A program made the translations under genes and the position numbers. Under the pieces are notes generated by a model, which made no database searches, was not told where the DNA came from, and was given only the letters and a program-made list of their open reading frames with translations. Shown here piece by piece: positions 21,334-32,469 of a stretch of DNA of 64,000 bases. This stretch comes from Brachypterus glaber (lineage: Eukaryota > Arthropoda > Insecta > Coleoptera > Kateretidae), in assembly GCA_958510825.1 (NCBI GenBank), contig OY294044.1, positions 104,508,893-104,572,892 of the forward strand, read 5' to 3'. Positions within the stretch are counted from its first letter, which is position 1. Each line of letters begins with the position of its first letter.

Positions 21334-22113
21334 TCCCAGGTAGCAAAATAACATGACATTCACGTGAAAGCCACGTTAATATGTGACATGTGATGTTAAG
21401 ATTGTAGTCTCATATAACAAGAATGTAGCATGGTGGAGATGTCCTAAGTCCGCCCCTAATAACATCACACAATGACATCCCGAAAATAACGTGTTTGTGA
21501 CATCATAAATACACATTCCTGTTATATCTAATATCTTATGGATGCCGTTACTGGTACTTTAATATTTAAATAATATTCTAGGATATTAGCTTTTTCTAAA
21601 TAAAACCATTAAAAACGCTATAACCCTATAAAAAAATCGGATTTAAAATCAATCAGTAATTGAAACAATCACAGATAGAAACAGATAGATTCTAAATACG
21701 AAATTGCAGATTAAGCGGAGAATATATTCCTTTAATCCGTGTCCGTGGTCTTGAGAAGCCCGGCAGAGCCCCCTATCCATTGGAAATCGTATAATGTGTA
21801 TACAATTTCCTTATAATAATTTACTCTATCAACATCATCTTATATCGATTTTTTTGCTTCGAACGTCGGTGAGAAGCAAAATAACATGACATTCACGTGA
21901 AAGCCACGTTAATATGTGACGTGCCATATATTCACAGCGTTGCTAAATATTTGTTATTAAATAACATGGTTGTCACGTCACACGTGTTACGTTGCAAATG
22001 TGATGTTAAATACGTGTTATTTTTCAATATTATGTGATGTTATGATTTAGTTTAAAAATACACCCATAAGTGATGTTAATTTCTTCTAATATAACATCCC
22101 TTGCTACCTGGGA
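21334..22113. mobile_element. 780-bp MITE with direct subrepeat
   Basis: Inverted ends TCCCAGGTAGCAA, flanked by TA on both sides (21332-21333 and 22114-22115). A block starting AGCAAAATAACATGACATTC (about 45 nt, including CACGTGAAAGCCACGTTAAT) occurs at 21342 and again at 21873, so the 5' part was duplicated internally. The element is rich in TGTGATGTTA-type motifs. Non-coding. Confidence 0.75.
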
Positions 22114-22238
22114 TATATTGTTTGTGAAATAGTCATGAAAAATTAACAGTTAAATGAACTTACAATTAAATATCTTGTTGTAATTAAATAACTTCCTTGT
22201 TATAATTAAATATTTGAGATAATTAGTCTATACTACAT

Positions 22239-23215
22239 TAGGGTGACCCACCAAAATTTCAAATTGAAAAATTTTGAGGTCTCACCCCTTATATTTGTTT
22301 ATTGGGGTAAGAGTATCATCCCTGATTTTTTTCAGAATTTTTGAAAAAAAATCTTGAGGTCATTTTTTAAAAAGATATTTTTCTTTAGCTTTTTTATTTT
22401 TTTTAAGTCCGAATGATTTTTTACTTAAGGTAGTATACTCGGTTCGCCTTCGGTGAGACGTGCGGGGGAACACTCAATGTATATCCTATGCAAAAAAAAT
22501 CTATTGCCAACATAAAATTTAAGTCTGATTTGGCTCTCCCGTTATTCCTAGGTGGCTTGAATACTCGCGGCAACGCTGTAGGCTGACCCGAGATTCACTT
22601 GAGAGACGCCTTCTTTTTTTCGCACAGTGGTACAGTTCTTTTGCGTTAATTTTTTAAATAAAGTAATATAAATGATAATAATATTTATTATTTATATTTA
22701 TGATAATTATAATTATTATAATAATATTTATCAATGGTTAATTGTTAATAATTAAGTTATATAAAAATGAATAAATTACGAATTAAGAATAAATGGGTTA
22801 GTAAAAAGCAATATGAAAACCATTTTAAGAATGTAGAAAATGGTAAAATGCGAAAGCAATATATTGAAAATGTGGAAAACGAAATTTATGAAAATAAGGA
22901 AAACTTTAAAATAAGTGGCTGTAGAATATGTAATATTGAATTGATGGTAAATAAAATGATTTGCGAATGTGAAAATAAACTAACATTGAGTGACATAAAA
23001 AGTGAAACACGGGAAGAATTGGCTTCAATTTTAAAGGTGCAGTGTTCTATATGTGCCCCCACCCCTCAGGGGGTGAAATTAGAAAAAAAATATTATTAGA
23101 TTCATATTCGTCGACCCCAATTTTAACGAAAAATATTTACCCCCTCAACCCCTGAACAAATTTAAGGGGTGAGACGTCCAAATTTTTCAATTTGAACTTT
23201 TGGTGGGTCACCCTA
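22239..23215. mobile_element. 977-bp Mutator-like element with 9-bp target duplication
   Basis: Inverted ends TAGGGTGACCCACCAAAA (subterminal TTCAAATTGAAAAATTT) are flanked by a perfect 9-bp duplication ATACTACAT (22230-22238 and 23216-23224). A 9-bp duplication is characteristic of Mutator-like elements. It contains one 110-codon ORF. The region 22440-22640, before the ORF, is relatively GC-rich and may be its promoter. Confidence 0.7.
22767..23099 (+). CDS. Small cysteine-rich protein inside Mutator-like element
   Basis: A frame of 110 codons starting at ATG 22767. The lysine/asparagine-rich first half is followed by CRICNIELMVNKMICECENK and later CSIC, so four CxxC/CxC-like cysteine clusters are separated by a segment with LTLSDIKSETREELASI. 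This arrangement resembles the N-terminal region of insect Mutator-like transposase ORFs, where paired cysteines precede a hydrophobic stretch. The catalytic DDE part is absent. It is probably a remnant of a deleted transposase; whether it is translated is unknown. Confidence 0.45.
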   Translation: MNKLRIKNKWVSKKQYENHFKNVENGKMRKQYIENVENEIYENKENFKISGCRICNIELMVNKMICECENKLTLSDIKSETREELASILKVQCSICAPTPQGVKLEKKYY

Positions 23216-23224
23216 ATACTACAT

Positions 23225-23521
23225 CTCTACCAATTTTCAAAACTTTTTGATTCTGCCTTCACGAGATTTGCTTCGGCAAAGTCCGGCTTGTTCTACATTA
23301 GATCGGACCCTTTTTGGTGACCCTTTGTCGGTATAACTTAAAAGTTATAAAAATAAACCATAAAATAATTTATGGTTAAAATGATCGTTTCAGATGTTAG
23401 CTTGCAAATTGAACTGGACTTGACTGGAACTCTTTTGTCGGAGTAATTAAATATAGTCGGTGTCTTTAGAAATATTTTGCGCTAAAAGCCTTGTTAAATA
23501 AATTTAACTATTGACCTACTT

Positions 23522-23572
<51 letters not shown>

Positions 23573-24085
23573 TCATGAAAAAATTCAGATATGATTCAGT
23601 ATTACTTAGAGTGTCTCTGTATCTCTAAGACTTGTAATATCAGACTTAAAAATAATTTTGGACACTTATAAATATTGTTAGTATGAACACTCATAGAAAT
23701 TTTGACGAATATTAATGAACTTTGAAAAATATTCTGTAAACTTATTTAAATGACTTATACGAACCAGTTTTAATAATTACACTAAGAAAAATGTGGACAA
23801 TAAATTGGGCTTTGAAAATAATTGTGAATAGTTGGGATTTCAAACATAGAATGTTTTAATTTAGAAGTATTTAATGGAAAACTAATATATAATGGAAATT
23901 AGAATTTAGGGGCTTTGCATAGAAGTAGAACTTAGAAGTAAGAATTGATCTTTCATGTTCTTGAAGAATTTATTCACATTTATTTAATATATTATTCTTA
24001 AGTTAAGAAGAAATCGTTTTATCTGTTTCCAAAGCGCCGTCTCCTAGAATACCCGCTCCCGAATAAAGTGATACGTGGTTAAGTA
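23225..24085. other. Intergenic with (AT)n microsatellite
   Basis: A pure (AT)n tract of about 46 nt lies at 23525-23571. The rest is AT-rich without a recognisable gene. Confidence 0.6.
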
Positions 24086-24976
24086 CCCTGGTAGAAAAGT
24101 ACATAAATCTAACTTAACATAACATTAGATTAGTGACATTTTTATGTTTAGTCTCAAACGTTATAAAAAAATGTTATAAAATATATAAATCTAACCTTAA
24201 AAACTAACGTTTGACAAAAACGTTATAAAATATATAAATCTAACCTTCAAAACTAACGTTTGACAAAAACGTTGTAAAATACATAAATCTAACGTTAGTT
24301 TCCTAACTAAAATCTAACCTTTTTCTAACCTTATTCTAACTTTAAATATTTTTTAAATTTCCATTATTAATACGTAACCTATAGTAGAAAATACTCATTT
24401 CAGACAGCTATGTGCCTAGGTTTGATAATTATTCATTATTTCTATAAGTTTAAAAAAATATACCCCAAAAGTCAAAATTATAGTAAGTCTGGCAACGCTG
24501 TACTATAATTGAAAAAATATTTTAAGATTATCAATGTATAAATAAATATGAACTAACTAAATATAAAGTTTTTCTGAGAGGTATTTATCGAAGTATAACA
24601 GGATATTACACGAAAAATATTTAGCGCCACCTAAGAAGATGGCTATTTTATAAATAAATGTAACGAAATTATGTTAAAAAATATTATGATTGTTAAATTA
24701 TATTAACATTTATTTATATGAATTAATTTGTCTCCAGCTGTCATTTTATGATGCAGGTAGAAATTTCCTAGTTAGCCACGCCCCCTCCGAAAGTTAGAAA
24801 TTAAAAGTACTTATAACGTATTTTTAACTTAAAAATCTAACGTTAGATTTACGTCTGTAACTAACGTTAGATTCTAACGTTAAAAAGCGGGACATTTGCA
24901 CATATTTTATAACGTACTTTTATACAGTTTTCTAACATTAGAAAAACGTTATTCTAACGTTAAATTTCTACTAGGG
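24086..24976. mobile_element. 891-bp MITE packed with TCTAACGTTAGA-type palindromes
   Basis: Ends CCCTGGTAGAAA and TTTCTACTAGGG are flanked by TA (24084-24085 and 24977-24978). The left part (about 24160-24290) has two to three tandem units of about 52 nt containing AACGTTATAAAATATATAA, TCTAACCTT and AACTAACGTTTGACAAA. The right part (24790-24970) alternates AACGTTAGA and its complement. A right-half copy sits at 19075-19246. Confidence 0.75.
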
Positions 24977-24978
24977 TA

Positions 24979-25520
24979 TATTCTCCGCTCGGGTATACTT
25001 TATATACGATAGAAGATTGGATGGCCAACCTAACTGAGTAAGTTATAATAAAAGTTATAATCTCTGCTCAGCTATAACCAAATTTTACAATTTATGACAT
25101 TAGTAGAAAAATACTTATTAGTAAAAAACCACTTCACAACATTAGTAATAGAATTTTCGACTTCACAACAATGTATGTATAAAACGTTGTGAAAATAATA
25201 CTCTTTTATTTTTTCTTGGAATAAATAATATAATAATAAAAATATAATATAATTTATTGTATAATTTATATACCATAGTAACTGGCGTTTGCCTGGATGT
25301 CGATTTTTCAAACTAAAAACTTCAATCCGCAGAAAATTTATCTAACAAAGCATCGATAATCGTTGAAACCCTAAATGATGTTTAGCAGTTACAGCCCTTG
25401 ATTGATCTAAAACTTCTTTCGATTGTTCGATTTTGTTTGGCCGTGATAGTACTTTAAATATATAGCCCAGTCGCTATGTCGGTTAAAACGGCTTCACCTG
25501 GAATTTTTTTTTTTTAAATA
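24979..25520. other. Intergenic, nothing recognised
   Basis: AT-rich; no supported gene. A 79-codon minus-strand frame (25072-25311) has no recognisable features. Confidence 0.35.
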
Positions 25521-25525
25521 ATATG

Positions 25526-25646
25526 CCCTATTGAAAATGACGGGTCTGCGCGGGTATAAATGTTGCATAGACCGGGTGAATTTCATCCGCTCAAGTCCGG
25601 TTTATGCACCATTTATACCCGCTCAGACCCGTCATTTTCAGCAGGG
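25526..25646. repeat. 121-bp near-perfect hairpin MITE
   Basis: The left arm CCCTATTGAAAATGACGGGT and on (TCTGCGCGGGTATAAATG) is mirrored by CATTTATACCCGCTCAGACC then CGTCATTTTCAGCAGGG. The loop is about 45 nt. Confidence 0.75.
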
Positions 25647-25769
25647 ATCTGCTACCACTTGGAATTTGAAGTCAATTTCGTTATGAAGTTTAAATAAAAA
25701 AGTAAATGATATATTTGTAAGTTGACATTATTTAATCAAAAAGTCGACAGTAATGGAAAGTACTATATT

Positions 25770-25861
25770 AAGCACACTTAGTAATGGATGAAATCAATAC
25801 AAACAAAACCGTAACTAAAGACAGAAAAAACGATTTACCGCACAAGGACACTAAGTGTGCT
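25770..25861. repeat. Short inverted repeat
   Basis: TTAAGCACACTTAGT is mirrored by ACTAAGTGTGCTTA about 70 nt later. Non-coding. Confidence 0.5.
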
Positions 25862-26073
25862 TACATTTACCGCAGGGGGACATCTAGACACAAGACTACT
25901 ATTTCTACTTTTATAGAGTGATTCCATGAAAAAATTAATTCTTGAATTGTCATATATGTATACATATACATGTCAAAATTATTATTAATAAAATAGGATT
26001 TTAACTTCTTGGTAGTGAGAAAAACGTAATGCGCTACTCGTAGGTAAGTTTTTTTCTGTCTTCGGTCGTTTTT

Positions 26074-28166
26074 ATGGACCTCAGCTCCGTTTTGGCCCAC
26101 AAGATTAATATGTTGCCGACCCTTACTAGAAGTGCTATACCAAAGCCAGGTATCCCCCGATGGTCGGATAAATGCAATCTACATATGGAAAACTACAAAA
26201 ATTTGTCCTGTAATAAGCTATCGAGCATTCACCTTCCCAATGTAGTCTACTGCCGTAGTTCCTCTTGCGTTTCGCCCGAGCATAAAGCCGAAACTGAAAA
26301 ATTCTTCTGCGATATTACCGAAGCCCTCCGTCAATCTGTTTCGGAAACATTCCGCAGCAATAAACCAAGACCTAAAGTCGTCCCTGGTTGGTCTGCTGAA
26401 GTCTCTGAGACCTACAACTTAGCGCACAACGCCTTTCTTGCGTGGGTAGAAGCTGGACGTCCCCCCGATTGCCCTTTAAACCTTGAGCGTCAACGCTTAC
26501 GGAAAAACTTTAAAGCTAAGCTCAAATCTATCAGACGTCGCGAGGATCAGATACGAGCGGACGCTTTAGCTACGACTCACCTAGAAAAAGATTTTGTAAA
26601 CTTCTGGAAAGCTTGTAAAAAGACTAATAACACCGCTTTATCCCTATCTACTTGCATAGATCAGACTCCTGGTGAGGCGAACATTGCCCAATATTGGGGA
26701 AAAACCTACGAAAAGCTTAGTAACCTTTACGACGACTACAACTTATTAGATTTAGATGTTGAGGATTACGAAGAATGCTTAGTCTCTCCTCATGATATTA
26801 AAGCAGCGATTCTACAACTAAAGCGTGGAAAAGCTGCCGGTTGCGACGGCTTATGCCCTGAACACGTAATCTATTCACATGAAGCGTTGTACCCACTTCT
26901 GGCTATGTGTTTCTCCTGTATGCTGTCTCATGGATCTACGCCCTCTTCTCTAACTAAAAGCACGATTATACCAATTGTAAAAAATAAAAGTGGCGATGTA
27001 TCATCCTCTTCTAATTACCGCCCAATTGCTATTTCTTCGACGTTCTCCAAAGTACTTGAACTTGTTATTCTTAAGAGATGCGGCTCCTTCTTCGAACATG
27101 TGACCATCAATTTGGTTTTAAGAAGCATGTGGGTACTGTTGAGGCTATACATCTTCTTAAGGAAACAGCTCACTACTACCTCAAGAGAAATACTCCTGTC
27201 TACGCCATATTCCTGGATCTTAAAAAAGCCTTCGATAGAGTTCACCACGCAACGCTTATTAAGGTACTTCTTAGACGAAATGTGCCTAAATATATATGCC
27301 GCATCATACAAAACTGGAACTGTAGTGCCACAGCATCTGTCCTTTGGGGCTCTTCAGAGTCCTTTACTTTTAAACAACGGAATGGTGTTCGCCAGGGAAG
27401 CTTATTGGCTCCAGACTGTTTCAATGCTTACATTGATGAACTGCACTACATTCTCGCTGCCGTTTCTGCAGGCTGCTTTATCGGTGGTGCTAAAGTGAAC
27501 TGCATTAGTTATGCTGACGACATGGTGCTTCTATGTCCCTCCCTAGAAGGTCTTCGTAAATTGCTACGCAAGTGTGAAGAATTTGCCCAACTCTCTTATC
27601 TGAGCTATAACTGTGATAAGTGCAAAGTTTTGGTGTTTAAACCCGCGTTGTATAGAGACGTTTTTGTGCCCCCAGTTTTTCTAAACGACTCAGTAATTGA
27701 ACGTGTCTCCGAAGTCAAATATCTAGGTCATATAATAGTCGATAACCTCTGTGATAACGCTGAAATAAAAAGACACTATAAGACTTTACGCGTCCGCGCT
27801 AATATGCTTGCCAGACGATTTGCTATGTGCTCTTCCGATGTAAAAAACTTTCTTTTCAAGACTTACTGTTGTAACATGTATTCGGCCGAACTTTGGTGTA
27901 ATCATACAATGGCGTCGTGGCGTACCTTGCGCGTGTGTTATAACGACGCTTTTCGTATAATGCACAGACTTCCTAGGTACAACAGTGCATCTGAAATTTT
28001 TACTCAGGCTCGCGTAGACACTCTGGATGCGTTGCGCCGTAAAACAATAGCCAGCTATGTTGGCCGCCTGACGTCCAACGCCAACAAACTCCTCAGGTCT
28101 CTAGTTCAATCTGATATCTTTTGGAGTTCTCCAGTTATTGCTAACTGGCGCCGCCTCTGCTTTTGA
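26074..28166 (+). pseudogene. LINE reverse transcriptase, 5' truncated, one frameshift
   Basis: The first frame, from 26074 to about 27095, covers the region before the palm and the first RT motifs (LKRGKAAGCDGLCPEHV, TIIPIVKNKSG, NYRPIAISSTFSKVLE). The frame then shifts and continues in the frame open to 28166. There it has CDHQFGFKKHVGTVEA, IFLDLKKAFDRVHHATLI, GVRQGSLLAPDCFNAYIDEL, the catalytic SYADDMVLL, VKYLGHIIVD and a long C-terminal domain. No endonuclease or ORF1 is present. Only one shift separates the frames, so the copy is relatively young. Its codon use and the AGCCGG-like richer base composition differ from the neighbouring AT-rich DNA. The clade was not determined. Confidence 0.85.
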
Positions 28167-28261
28167 TAATTTGTTACTTCTACCGTATGTTTTTTTTTTC
28201 TCATAATTACTTTTTTACATGTACAAATGTATATTTTATTTTTATATGGTTTTTTGACTGG

Positions 28262-28296
28262 AATAAATGCATTATTATTATTATTATTATTATTAA
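28262..28296 (+). repeat. (ATT)n tail of the LINE at 26074-28166
   Basis: AATAAATGCATT followed by about seven ATT units terminates the LINE, as at 8947-8980. Confidence 0.7.
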
Positions 28297-28477
28297 AATA
28301 CGACCTCACACAGAAAAATTCACTTACCTCTAAACTTATTTAATAACGATATTTGATCACTATCTTGAGGATAACCTTTATGTATTTAAAGGTTTAAAAA
28401 TTTAAGAAATTTGCGCTGAATTGCTTCTAGGCCTAAGAGAATATGTAGTGTAAAGGGTAGGAACCAACGAACATACC

Positions 28478-28891
28478 AATGGAGCTCTCTACAACTAGAA
28501 TTATGAAACAAAAGACGTCTACCCTATCTCTGTCTCATTTGTGCTACACTTTCCAGCCAACTAAATAAATACTGTATTTGTTTTTCATACGACAAATACA
28601 GTATTTATTTGGTTGGCCGGAAAGTGTAGCACTGAGCGGCACGAACGAACATAGCTAATGTGAATCTGTAGAATAAGATAATTCTACTAAAATTTAGATG
28701 GCGCCAGTAATTTCTTAAATAAAAATACTATAGTTACACTTTTCGCCCGGCCAAGTAAATATTGTATTTGTTCAACAAAGAACAAATACAGAATTTGTTT
28801 GGTTGGGTAGAAGTGGGAGTGTATGTATGTCTTCTATCCTTTTTGGGTAGAACTTTTGTCCCTGTATAATCTACCGGGAGAAATCGCCATT
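28478..28891. repeat. 414-bp dispersed repeat, copy A, with two long hairpins
   Basis: Very similar (by eye well above 90 percent) and collinear to 39575-39986 in the same orientation. It holds a hairpin with arms of about 40 nt (28542-28630; CTACACTTTCC, then AAATAAATACTGTATTTGTT) and a second at about 28736-28812 (CCGGCCAAGTAAATATTGTA, mirrored imperfectly). The flank down to 28945 also resembles 19360-19440. Non-coding; the class is unknown. Confidence 0.7.
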
Positions 28892-28950
28892 GAGACGACC
28901 TTGTTCTTTATCATGAAAAAAATTGCTTACCTGAATTATTTCTAGGTATA

Positions 28951-30881
28951 CAGGGTTATTCAGAAATAAGTTCGAGAAATTTAAGAGGTGATTACACGTT
29001 AAAAAATATGAAAAAATGTTCCTCTAAAGGTTGGTCCGGAAATGAGTCTTAAGGGATCTATGACCCTCCTAAGGGTACATCTAAAAAGTAGTTTTTATTT
29101 AATATTTCTGGAACACAATAAACCACAGTAACAAATTTTTGCACATGCCTTAACAATGATAAAGGCTACCGTGGCATGTAATTTTTGTTTGTAAATTTTA
29201 ACCAGGGACGTACGAAATGATGTGTAAATTTTTTGACATTTTCTCAATAAAATATTAATTTTTAATTAAAAATACAGGGGTGGCATTAAATATCGGGACA
29301 AACAATTATACATAGATTATAGTGGGTCTTGTGTCATATTTTAGGAAACATCAAAATATGTCAAATGTTTGTTTATTTTTTGCTGTTATAGGAGTAGTTT
29401 GTGAAAAAAAAATTATCTTTATTTTAATTTAAAATGAGTTTGCTTATCGTGGAAATTAAAGAGAAAAAATGCTCAATCGTCCTTAGTATTAGGAGATATG
29501 GATGAGGTTCAATTTTACTGAAAACAGTTCAAGAAATAGATCTGTTTCTTAAGAAATGTTTTATTGAGAAAACATTAGGTTCTTATATCAAACCGAAACA
29601 CGATCCTCGGTGGTCAAAATCTACAATTGATGGTGAGCAATTTTATATTATATAAGAAAAACCGAGAAAAACAAGGTGCAGTTGCCGTATACTAAGAATT
29701 TTCCCTTACCTCAATGAGGCTCTTCAGTAATTCTCTTAAACTCAAATCCATTTGCAGTGGAAAATTTATGAAAACTGGTGAGTTTTTAACTGTACTGAAG
29801 AGAAAAATTAATATTAAACACGTATTCTTTACCTGTATATAGTACAATTTTGATCCAAAGAATATCAATTTTATTATTATTTAAATAATAACAACATTTG
29901 TGTAAAATTTAATGAATCAATAAATATTAATTTATTAATTTAATATTTTTTGGCAGTAAACTTCAACTAAATAATTCAGTTAGGTCAAAACGAAGTAACC
30001 TAGTTTTTAATTTTTAAAATAATCCCATGTTAATCCATGAAAAAATATAAAAATGACACGAATTTTTTTTGAGGTTGTCCCGATATTTAATGCCACAACT
30101 ATACATAAAAAAGGTACTTCTTTTGTGACACCGTAGAGCCAACAATTTTCGAGAAAATTGCAACTAAAGAGCATCAAAAATAGGAAAAAATGCACCAATA
30201 AAAATTTCAATACTGCAGAGAAATTCTACATTTAAAACTACGAAAAAAAACCCATAAACAAATATCTTTTAAGGGAGCTACAGTCCCTTAAAGAGTGTTA
30301 GTCTTTAAGAGGCTGTAGTACTCTTAAAACTGATTCTCGAACCTAGATGTAGTGATTTTTTTACAGTTTTTAATGTAGAATCACCCTTCAGTATTGAAAT
30401 TTGTATTGGTGCATTTTTTAGTTCCGATTTTTGATGTTCAGAACGTGAAATTGCCTCTTTAATTGCAATTTTCTCGAAAACGGTTGGCCCTACGGTGTTA
30501 CATAAAGAGTACCTTTTTTATGTATTTTTAATCAAAGATTAATATTTTATTGAAAAAATGTCAAAAAATTTACGAATAAAAAAGTTTGGGGCAAAAAAGT
30601 GACATCGCCCCCTCATTTCGCACGTCCCTGGTTAAAATTACCAAACAAAAACTACACGAAATTATAGCCTTTATCAATGTTAAGGCATGTGCAAAAATTC
30701 GTTACTGTGGTTTATAGGGTTCCAGAAATATTAAATAAAAACTAATTTTTAGATTTACCCTTAGGAGGGTCGTAGCTCCCTTTAGACTCATTTCCGGTCC
30801 AACCTATAAAGGAACTTCTTTTCAAATTTTTTAACGTAGAATAATCTCTTAAATTTTTCGTACTGATTTCTGAATAACCTG
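28951..30881. mobile_element. 1.9-kb foldback element with nested Tc1-type MITE
   Basis: The outer arms (28951-29270 and 30540-30881) begin CAGGGTTATTCAGAAATAAG and are flanked by TA (28949-28950 and 30882-30883). The inner part has its own inverted arms (about 30099-30255 and 30400-30535; TTTTCTCGAAAA, GTACC, AGAG). Within it another TA-flanked element at about 29278-30092 has ends GGTGGCATTAAATATCGGGA. Confidence 0.7.
29278..30092. mobile_element. Nested Tc1/mariner-type element with faint transposase N terminus
   Basis: Ends GGTGGCATTAAATATCGGGA and the complement TCCCGATATTTAATGCCAC are flanked by TA. At 29432 an ATG opens MSLLIVEIKEKKCSIVLSIR followed by RYG and a stop, then an in-frame continuation. 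This is the look of the first helix-turn-helix of Tc1-like transposases, heavily decayed. Confidence 0.55.
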
Positions 30882-31470
30882 TATATAGCTGTATGTATAC
30901 CAAATAGTAGATGGCTGGATTAGGCTTATTTATATTAAAAAACGTTTTTTTACTAAAACTGCCGACGTTTCGTTGGCTTTATTCCAACTTCTTCAAAAGG
31001 CACACTACAAGAAATGTAACAATTATGTTTTAACTTTTTAACAATTTAAAGAGCCGGAAAGAAAACAATATAAGTTTAAAAATTCGTTAATAAAATATTA
31101 TTTATTTTTTTTTATTATAATATAATAAAAACATGTTTAAAATTGTTTTGCAGACAAAAAAGGCGTTGATTAATTATATTAAACTATGCATTATAATCTA
31201 AACATAGAAATAAAAATATTTAAAATGCGGTTTAATTTAATAACACCTCGTATATGAACAAAGATTTATCTTAACGTAGAAATATAATCAGAATAAGCAA
31301 TAAAAAGGTAAAAAATATGGTACTTACAGTAAGTTATGTTTTCTTCGTTAAAATATAACAATTAAGGATTGAAATAATAAATATATAATACATAATGGGT
31401 ATTCGAAATACAAGAAAATAAACCATGTGTAGATAAGAAATTTCAAGTCGTGTACCAGTGCTATACAAAC

Positions 31471-32041
31471 TAGAGTTGTAAATTAAAAAAAAAACATTTG
31501 TTTTTTTTTAAACACAAAAAAAAACGTTTTAAAACAAAGCTAGACTTTATAAAAAAAAACAAATTTGTTTTTTATTAAAAAAAAACACAGTTCTAAAAAA
31601 AAACAAATTTGTTTTTTATTAAAAATTAATACAATTTTTATTGTAAAAGTCATGTATGAAGTGTTTTACAAAACAGGCATTTCACTTTCGGAACTTTTCC
31701 GTTAGTTTGCGTGTCTATAAAAAGATTTGATACGTTGTTTTTTTTGCGGCCAGGCATCATAAACAGACTTCATAAATTTGACACGTTAGAAAGTGAGTTT
31801 ATGTGACTGAAGTTTCAACTCCTAAACTCGTTAACAGATGGCGTATAATCTATATATTTTATTATTTCACCAGGAATAAAGTATTTTGAAATAAAAACTA
31901 TTGGAAACAGTCTCTAATTGATCCTAAAATACAAAAGTTGTCATTTTTTGAATATTTTCACAAAAAAAAAAAACAAAAAAAACACAAAAAAACTTCAAAA
32001 AAAACAAGCCTTCAAAAAAAAACGGTTTTTTTACAACTCTA
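31471..32041. mobile_element. 571-bp hAT-type MITE
   Basis: Ends TAGAGTTGTAAA and TTTACAACTCTA are flanked by a perfect 8-bp duplication ATACAAAC (31463-31470 and 32042-32049). The interior is dominated by A and T runs and has no intact gene. It is inserted in the left arm of the large foldback. Confidence 0.85.
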
Positions 32042-32469
32042 ATACAAACGTATACTGGAAATTTCGGATTGTTGACAGATACAGGTACGGCGGGGATTTT
32101 TTTTTTAATAATAATAATAATAATAATATTTATTGCATTTAAGTTTCACAATATAAATAATAAATAATTTGCAACAAATATGCTAATATGCACTAAAATT
32201 TACAAAGTAAATTTGAATGTGCGTATATAAAAAAAAAACATAGAATACATCAAATACATAATATTAAATACTACATTTTATACATAAAACAAAATAATTA
32301 TAAGTGTTTGGGGAGGTAGATTGGGTAAGTATACACTTTAAGTAATGCTGTAGAATTTATATAGACAGAGTTATAAATAAGAATACATTTATTTTTGCTT
32401 TTTTATTTATTTTTTTTTTTTTTTTAAAGGAGTGAGTAATTTTACCGAGTTAGACATTTTTCAGATCTA

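Noticed and set aside
20868..24500. Recurring word GGCAACGCTGTA (near 20866, 22569 and 24488)
   Set aside because: Three occurrences in different contexts, one of them inside the Mutator-like element; too little to claim a regulatory motif.
31918..32142. Lysine-rich 74-codon ORF
   Set aside because: Product of A runs within the hAT MITE and the LINE tail; low complexity.
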